Shown piece by piece: positions 16,751-20,087 of a stretch of DNA of 20,087 nucleotides. Made by a program: the position numbers and the translations under genes. Location: the NCBI GenBank assembly GCA_002352945.1, contig DDHL01000034.1:37618-57704 (forward strand). Direction: 5' to 3'. The notes below the pieces were generated by a model. It searched no databases. It saw only the letters and a list, made by a program, of their open reading frames with translations, and had not been told where the DNA came from. The DNA is from Campylobacteraceae bacterium UBA1877. Its GTDB lineage: Bacteria > Campylobacterota > Campylobacteria > Campylobacterales > Campylobacteraceae. The number at the start of each line of letters is the position of its first letter. The stretch's first letter is position 1.

Positions 16751-17381
16751 TTTTTTTACGCAAACTTTTAATTACAGCTTTTAATGCCTCTTTTCCAGGC
16801 GCATCATAACCCCATAAGTGATCTTCAATCGCCTCAAAGGTTACTGTTTTTCCACGACACGCTATAAAATACTCTAACAATCGACTCTCTTGAAGGGTTA
16901 GCGGAATCTTTTGATCTTTACATATAAGGCATTTTTGAGATGGATTGTAAGAGATATCTGAAGTTAAATGCACTTCAAGAGCATCTTCTACTAACTCAAG
17001 AGCACAAACCCGCAAAGCTTCCATGAGCATATTTTTATCAAATGGCTTTGTAAGATACTTTGTAATTTTTTGCTCAACCGCACGCCACAATCTTTGCTCA
17101 TCCCTATGGGCACTTAAGACAATTACTGGAGTTTTTCGATCGCTTTTTCTAATGTATGAGATAACATCCAAACCATCAACATGAGGCATGCAAATATCGA
17201 CCATTACAACATCGGGACGATACTCATCATAAATTTCGCAAGCCTCCTTCCCATCTTTTGCAACATATACTTTTTCAAAAAATAGCTCTAAAATCTGTGT
17301 TACATTCTCTCGGATTCCATTTTCATCTTCTGCATAGAGCACACTTTTATTCTCTAACACTCCTAAGACATTTTTATCCAT
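16698..17381 (-). CDS. OmpR-family response regulator of the reductase operon
   Basis: A 227-aa regulator. The receiver has the DE acidic pair in YAEDENG, phospho-acceptor Asp62 (MVDICMPHVDG), Ser in VLSAH and Lys112 (LTKPF). The winged-helix output domain has LTLQESRLLEYFIACRGK, a recognition helix ALKAVIKSLRKKIG and the normal GIGY hairpin end. An ATG at 17387 also exists, but AAGG abuts it; the ATG at 17381 has the same AAGG at a proper 6-nt distance, so I use 17381. The gene overlaps the upstream 68-aa gene by 8 bp and runs into the kinase gene, so these are coupled. The reductase trio downstream is the likely target. In enterobacteria TtrR is a NarL/FixJ-type regulator, so this switch is of a different family. 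Confidence 0.88.
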   Translation of the reverse strand: MDKNVLGVLENKSVLYAEDENGIRENVTQILELFFEKVYVAKDGKEACEIYDEYRPDVVMVDICMPHVDGLDVISYIRKSDRKTPVIVLSAHRDEQRLWRAVEQKITKYLTKPFDKNMLMEALRVCALELVEDALEVHLTSDISYNPSQKCLICKDQKIPLTLQESRLLEYFIACRGKTVTFEAIEDHLWGYDAPGKEALKAVIKSLRKKIGKEVIKNHYGIGYSID

Positions 17382-17580
17382 CAACATCCTTATCTTTTAA
17401 AAGCCTTTTCATCTTTCGCTCCATTCGTTTTTCAAAAGCCTCATTTGATGGTGAATCACTACTTGAAAAGAGGGCTTTGCCATATAATATACAACCCTTA
17501 TCTCCAGGATTGCAAGCTCGTTTTAAAATCGCACACTCATCATCAACAAACTTTGGACAACTCCAACCACCTTTGCTCAC
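17374..17580 (-). CDS. 68-aa cysteine-rich protein (uncharacterised) in the reductase operon
   Basis: The start is GTG at 17580 with AGGAG 5 nt upstream, 2 bp after the epimerase stop. The stop overlaps the regulator start by 8 bp. The N-terminal half has Cys8, Cys16, Cys23 and Cys30 (SCPKFVDDECA, RACNPGDKGCILYG), spacing C-x7-C-x6-C-x6-C, suited to binding a metal or Fe-S cluster. The C-terminal half is a charged, Lys/Arg-rich helix (EKRMERKMKRLLKDK). It has no signal peptide, so it is cytosolic. I do not recognise a named family. Good ribosome site, head-to-tail overlap on both sides and regular cysteine spacing make it very likely a true gene. A role in redox sensing or metal handling is only inference. 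Confidence 0.75.
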   Translation of the reverse strand: MSKGGWSCPKFVDDECAILKRACNPGDKGCILYGKALFSSSDSPSNEAFEKRMERKMKRLLKDKDVDG

Positions 17581-17582
17581 AT

Positions 17583-18440
17583 CTACTCCTTTTGATTGAC
17601 AATAGCTTCAAGGGCTAGATTGATTTTAGAGTATAAAAATGAAAAACCACTATCAATGAGTCTTTTTGGATAAACTTTGGAGCCTTGGAGTAAAATATTT
17701 GCTCCTTCGCCAAATTTTAGCTTTAAAATAAAAGGGGGCACTGGCAAAAAAGTTGGGCGATGTAAAGCTTTACCAATCGCCTTTGTAAACTCTTTGTTTG
17801 TTACAGGCTCAGGCGCTGTTAAATTATAAACACCCTCATACTTTTCCTCTTTTAAAACCAAGTTGTATGCACGGTACAAATCCTCAATATGTATCCATGA
17901 AAACCCCTGGTTTCCATCGCCTAAAACTCCACCAAGCCCCAATTTAAAAATAGGAAGCATCTGTTTTAATGCACCGCCATTTTTTCCAAGAACCACACCA
18001 AATCGAAAAATTACAATGCGAGCCCCTTTGGCTTTTTTAGCCTCCTCTTCCCAACTATGTGCAAGCTTGCCTAAAAAACCCTCATCAAACTCATTTGAAC
18101 TCTCATCGTGACTTTTTGCATTTTCATATATCCCAACAGCCGAGGTTGAGATTAATATTTTAGGAGGATACTGCATTGAATTGAGTGCATTAACAATGGC
18201 TCTTGTTGTATCAATTCTACTTGAGATCATCGCTTTTTTATGAGCTTGGCTCCAGCGTTCAGAAATATTTGCTCCAGCTAGATTAATGATTGCATCACAC
18301 CCTTTTAATGTTGCCAAAAGAGCGCTCTCATCTGCAAGAGTATGGCGAGTAATAGCAACAATTTCATGGTTGTTTTCCACAAAACGTTTTGAGAGGTAGC
18401 TTCCAACAAAACCGCTTACTCCGCTCATTGCAATACGCAT
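17583..18440 (-). CDS. SDR39U1/YfcH-type NAD-dependent epimerase/dehydratase-family protein
   Basis: A 285-aa atypical short-chain dehydrogenase (TIGR01777 type). The Rossmann glycine motif is GVSGFVG (7-13), followed by INLAGANISERW (52-63), STSAVGIYENAK (99-109, containing a YxxxK) and FRFGVVLGKNGGAL (146-158). SWIHIEDL (181-188) and TAPEPVTNKEF near the substrate side complete the family pattern. Slightly short for the family (about 295-300 aa). Substrate unknown. The ATG at 18440 has AAAGGAG 6 nt upstream, so the 13-residue upstream extension is rejected. A TATAAT box at 18465-18460 gives a very short leader. It is the first gene of the seven-gene run that ends with the reductase subunits, though its link to that function is unclear. 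Confidence 0.87.
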   Translation of the reverse strand: MRIAMSGVSGFVGSYLSKRFVENNHEIVAITRHTLADESALLATLKGCDAIINLAGANISERWSQAHKKAMISSRIDTTRAIVNALNSMQYPPKILISTSAVGIYENAKSHDESSNEFDEGFLGKLAHSWEEEAKKAKGARIVIFRFGVVLGKNGGALKQMLPIFKLGLGGVLGDGNQGFSWIHIEDLYRAYNLVLKEEKYEGVYNLTAPEPVTNKEFTKAIGKALHRPTFLPVPPFILKLKFGEGANILLQGSKVYPKRLIDSGFSFLYSKINLALEAIVNQKE

Positions 18441-18459
18441 AATAATCTCCTTTTGGCAT

Positions 18460-18465
18460 ATTATA
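18460..18465 (-). promoter_or_regulatory. -10 box (TATAAT) of the seven-gene reductase run
   Basis: TATAAT about 20 nt before the epimerase ATG on the minus strand, in AGGATATAATATG. No -35 consensus. No other good promoter was seen between here and 10015, so it may serve epimerase, Cys-rich protein, regulator, kinase and the three reductase subunits. Confidence 0.55.
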
Positions 18466-18567
18466 TCCTCTTTTCTCATCCAAAAAGAATATAAGTAAGC
18501 CCTTTAGAGAATAATTTTTCCATGATAGAGTTGATAAAAAAATAAAATTTGTAGCTGCTAAACGAGG

Positions 18568-18589
18568 TTGGCCATCCAAGGATGGCCAA
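18568..18589 (-). terminator. Hairpin after frdC
   Basis: TTGGCCATCC and GGATGGCCAA form a 10-bp inverted repeat with 2 nt between (a 9-bp stem and 4-nt loop in practice). It begins 8 bp after the frdC stop and is GC-rich against an AT-rich background. There is no U-tract after it, so it may be a weak terminator or an mRNA 3'-end stabiliser. Confidence 0.6.
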
Positions 18590-18597
18590 TGCAAAAG

Positions 18598-19368
18598 TTA
18601 CTGCTCTTTTATAATCTTTTGAGTGAGGTGGATTGGGTTATTTATATCATCATGACCAAGTTTCACATAAATCATATCTGCACAAAAAGCTATGATTCCA
18701 AGTCCAGCAAACACTCCAAAAATAGAGCGTTTTATTCTAGCCATTGCCAACCTTGTTCCGCCATGTTGATCATAAGGAAGAGGAACCCATTTTATAACCA
18801 ATCTATAAATTCCAATAGCAGCATGAACAACCATAGCAACAAGCAGTGCAAAATAAAAAAGACTCATACCTCCTTGATTAAACCTACTAATTGCTGATGC
18901 TGCACTAATTGAATCGTAAGTGGCTAAAACTGTTATCAAGTGAGCTCCACCCAAAAAAAGAAGCGCAAATCCACTTACACACTGCCAAATCCACAAAGAT
19001 GTATCTGAATGTTTAAGTAATTTTTTATGCTCTAAAAAGATAAGATGCTGGCGATAATTTGTTGGAAATTTTCGCATTGCAAGAGCCGCATGAGCTACAA
19101 AGATAACGCTTACTGCCAAAGCAACGATGAGCGTTATCCATGATGCTGGTTTACCGAATATAAAAGCACCTTCGGATTGATGCACCATCCAGTCAAAGGC
19201 ATCAGGGCCAAAAAGAATTGTCGATGTAAAAGCAATATGAAGTATAATAAACAAGCCAAGTAAACCACCCGTTAAGCTCTGATACCAATCGAGTTTAGCT
19301 GGAACTTTGCTGCGTTTTTTTGCAGGTGTTCGGCCTGTTAAGCACTCAATCACTCTACTTTGTGACAT
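18598..19368 (-). CDS. frdC: Fumarate reductase di-haem cytochrome b subunit (FrdC), Wolinella type
   Basis: A 256-aa membrane protein with five hydrophobic helices, the same length as Wolinella succinogenes FrdC. It matches that protein along its length (PAKLDWYQSLTG, AHAALAMRKFPTNYRQ). The haem-ligand histidines fall at 44, 93, 143 and 182, exactly the Wolinella numbering, so two b haems are expected. Glu66, required there for menaquinol oxidation, is present. Position 180, the essential E-pathway glutamate in Wolinella, is Val here (AMVVHAAIG). It should link the menaquinone pool to a flavoprotein/iron-sulfur pair, but frdA and frdB do not follow as they do in usual frdCAB operons; an unrelated gene does. 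The ATG at 19368 has AAAGGA upstream. Own promoter and hairpin suggest a monocistronic gene. Confidence 0.92.
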   Translation of the reverse strand: MSQSRVIECLTGRTPAKKRSKVPAKLDWYQSLTGGLLGLFIILHIAFTSTILFGPDAFDWMVHQSEGAFIFGKPASWITLIVALAVSVIFVAHAALAMRKFPTNYRQHLIFLEHKKLLKHSDTSLWIWQCVSGFALLFLGGAHLITVLATYDSISAASAISRFNQGGMSLFYFALLVAMVVHAAIGIYRLVIKWVPLPYDQHGGTRLAMARIKRSIFGVFAGLGIIAFCADMIYVKLGHDDINNPIHLTQKIIKEQ

Positions 19369-19420
19369 TTTATAATCCTTTAGTAAAAATTTTTATTTAT
19401 TATTAAAAATATTTAATGAA

Positions 19421-19426
19421 ATTATA
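19421..19426 (-). promoter_or_regulatory. -10 box (TATAAT) of frdC
   Basis: TATAAT in CTATTATAATTTC on the minus strand, about 53 nt before the frdC ATG; long A/T tracts lie around it. No -35 consensus. Confidence 0.45.
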
Positions 19427-19659
19427 ATAGAAAAACTGAAAAATTACTTAAAAGTCCATTTTCAGGCATTTTCTTTTAGTTTCATCATATATTTTTAATT
19501 TAAACATAATCAATGTTACTAGTTTTAAACTTTAAGTTGAATTAGAAAAGTCCAAAAAATGTCCCAAATTATATAGTAAAATTGAGCTGGGTTTTACACA
19601 TATTTTTTTGTTTTTTGATTTTTGATCTTCTATTAAACCCTTCATTAGGCTAGTTTCGT

Positions 19660-19665
19660 TATAAT
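19660..19665 (+). promoter_or_regulatory. -10 box (TATAAT) of valS
   Basis: TATAAT in GTTATAATCGCGC, 27 nt before the valS GTG. No -35 consensus. Predicted leader about 20 nt with AAAGGG as ribosome site. Confidence 0.55.
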
Positions 19666-19692
19666 CGCGCTCAAAAAACCAAAGGGTCTAAC

Positions 19693-20087
19693 GTGAGCAA
19701 AAATGCAACTACTTATGAACCGCATGATATTGAACAAAAATACTATCAAATTTGGGAAGAGAGAGGATATTTTGAAATAGATGGCAATAAGTCTATTCAA
19801 AAGGAAAATCAACGATTTTGCATTATGCTTCCTCCTCCAAATGTAACCGGTAGCCTTCATATTGGACACGCTTTTAACCACACCCTCATTGACATAATAA
19901 CACGATACAAAAGGATGGATGGATATAAAACATTATGGCAGCCTGGAACCGACCATGCAGGTATTGCTACACAAAATGTAGTTGAAAAACAGCTCTTAGC
20001 CCAAGGGGTAACCAAAGAGGAGCTTGGACGGGAGAAATTTTTAGAAAAAGTATGGGAGTGGAAGGCAAAAAGCGGTGGAACAATTGT
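19693..20087 (+). CDS. valS: Valyl-tRNA synthetase, N-terminal part (cut by window edge)
   Basis: 131 codons are visible. The GTG start at 19693 has AAAGGG 6 nt upstream. The protein begins [20 protein letters not shown] and contains [13 protein letters not shown], the class I synthetase HIGH signature (56-59) in the form specific to Val[15 protein letters not shown] (81-94), part of the valine-selective catalytic core, follows. It charges tRNA-Val with valine in the cytosol. The KMSKS loop, editing domain and C-terminus are outside the window. It is transcribed away from frdC. Confidence 0.96.
   Translation, partial: MSKNATTYEPHDIEQKYYQIWEERGYFEIDGNKSIQKENQRFCIMLPPPNVTGSLHIGHAFNHTLIDIITRYKRMDGYKTLWQPGTDHAGIATQNVVEKQLLAQGVTKEELGREKFLEKVWEWKAKSGGTI

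Larger units (their letters stand above)
19369..19692. other. Divergent intergenic region between frdC and valS (324 bp)
   Basis: Very AT-rich, with no convincing gene. It holds the frdC promoter on the left, the valS promoter on the right, and a 9-bp direct repeat AAAAGTCCA at 19450-19458 and 19546-19554 (96 bp apart) that could be regulator sites or chance. I see no tRNA, riboswitch or clear terminator in it. Confidence 0.6.

Noticed and set aside
17258..17599. 113-aa plus-strand frame opposite the regulator and Cys-rich genes
   Set aside because: Shadow of two real minus-strand genes that overlap with good ribosome sites.
18568..18897. 109-aa plus-strand frame across the end of frdC
   Set aside because: Overlaps the hairpin and frdC in antisense; starts inside the inverted repeat, no ribosome site.
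19450..19554. AAAAGTCCA direct repeats as operator sites
   Set aside because: Only two 9-bp copies, 96 bp apart in AT-rich DNA; noted in the intergenic entry but too weak for a finding.
19645..19881. 78-aa minus-strand frame over the start of valS
   Set aside because: Antisense to the ValS catalytic core, whose HIGH motif is unmistakable.
1..20087. CRISPR array, insertion sequence, phage or tRNA gene
   Set aside because: No regularly spaced repeats, transposase or integrase motifs, terminal inverted repeats or cloverleaf-like sequences were seen.

Overview
The window looks like chromosomal DNA of a Campylobacterota (Epsilonproteobacteria) member, probably a free-living respiratory type. The reasons are the low G+C, the Wolinella-style di-heme fumarate reductase cytochrome b (256 aa, all four haem histidines at the Wolinella positions), two histidine kinases with the HQW(K/R)xPL H-box common in this phylum, TATAAT -10 boxes without a clear -35, and a Mo/Fe-S respiratory reductase. 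The genus cannot be fixed from sequence alone.

Layout. 1-2760 (minus): a DUF255/YyaL thioredoxin-fold protein, a YqiA-like alpha/beta-hydrolase and the N-terminus of a probable TVP38/TMEM64 membrane protein. 2829-5044 (minus): a UvrD/Rep-family helicase followed by a 47-aa CxxC protein not listed among the longer ORFs. 5112-9981 (plus): an AT-rich signalling cassette of an OmpR-type response regulator, a 7TMR-DISM histidine kinase (ATGA overlap) and a PAS-GGDEF-GGDEF-like-EAL protein. It ends in a 30-bp perfect palindrome shared with the convergent reductase operon. 10015-18465 (minus): a tightly packed seven-gene run of SDR39U1-type epimerase, 68-aa Cys-rich protein, OmpR-type regulator, histidine kinase, then Fe-S subunit, NrfD-type membrane subunit and molybdopterin catalytic subunit in TtrB-TtrC-TtrA order. 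18568-19426 (minus): a stand-alone frdC with its own promoter and hairpin. 19660-20087 (plus): the start of valS.

How the genes fit together. The seven-gene run is best read as a periplasmic tetrathionate-type (sulfur-compound) reductase with its own two-component switch. Both A and B subunits carry Tat signals, and C would exchange electrons with the quinone pool. The order regulator-sensor-B-C-A resembles the ttrRS-ttrBCA arrangement of enterobacteria, but the regulator and sensor belong to different families. The plus-strand cassette couples a second sensor system to c-di-GMP turnover.

Most unusual points: (1) the 12-bp palindrome TTTACATGTAAA occurs five times exactly, and its core TACATGTA eight times, in coding, promoter and terminator positions, far above a hand-estimated chance level; (2) the lone FrdC keeps all haem ligands and Glu66 but has Val at position 180, where Wolinella has the essential Glu of the E-pathway, and no frdA/frdB follow; (3) tandem GGDEF domains, the second degenerate; (4) two small cysteine-rich proteins, one inside the reductase operon.
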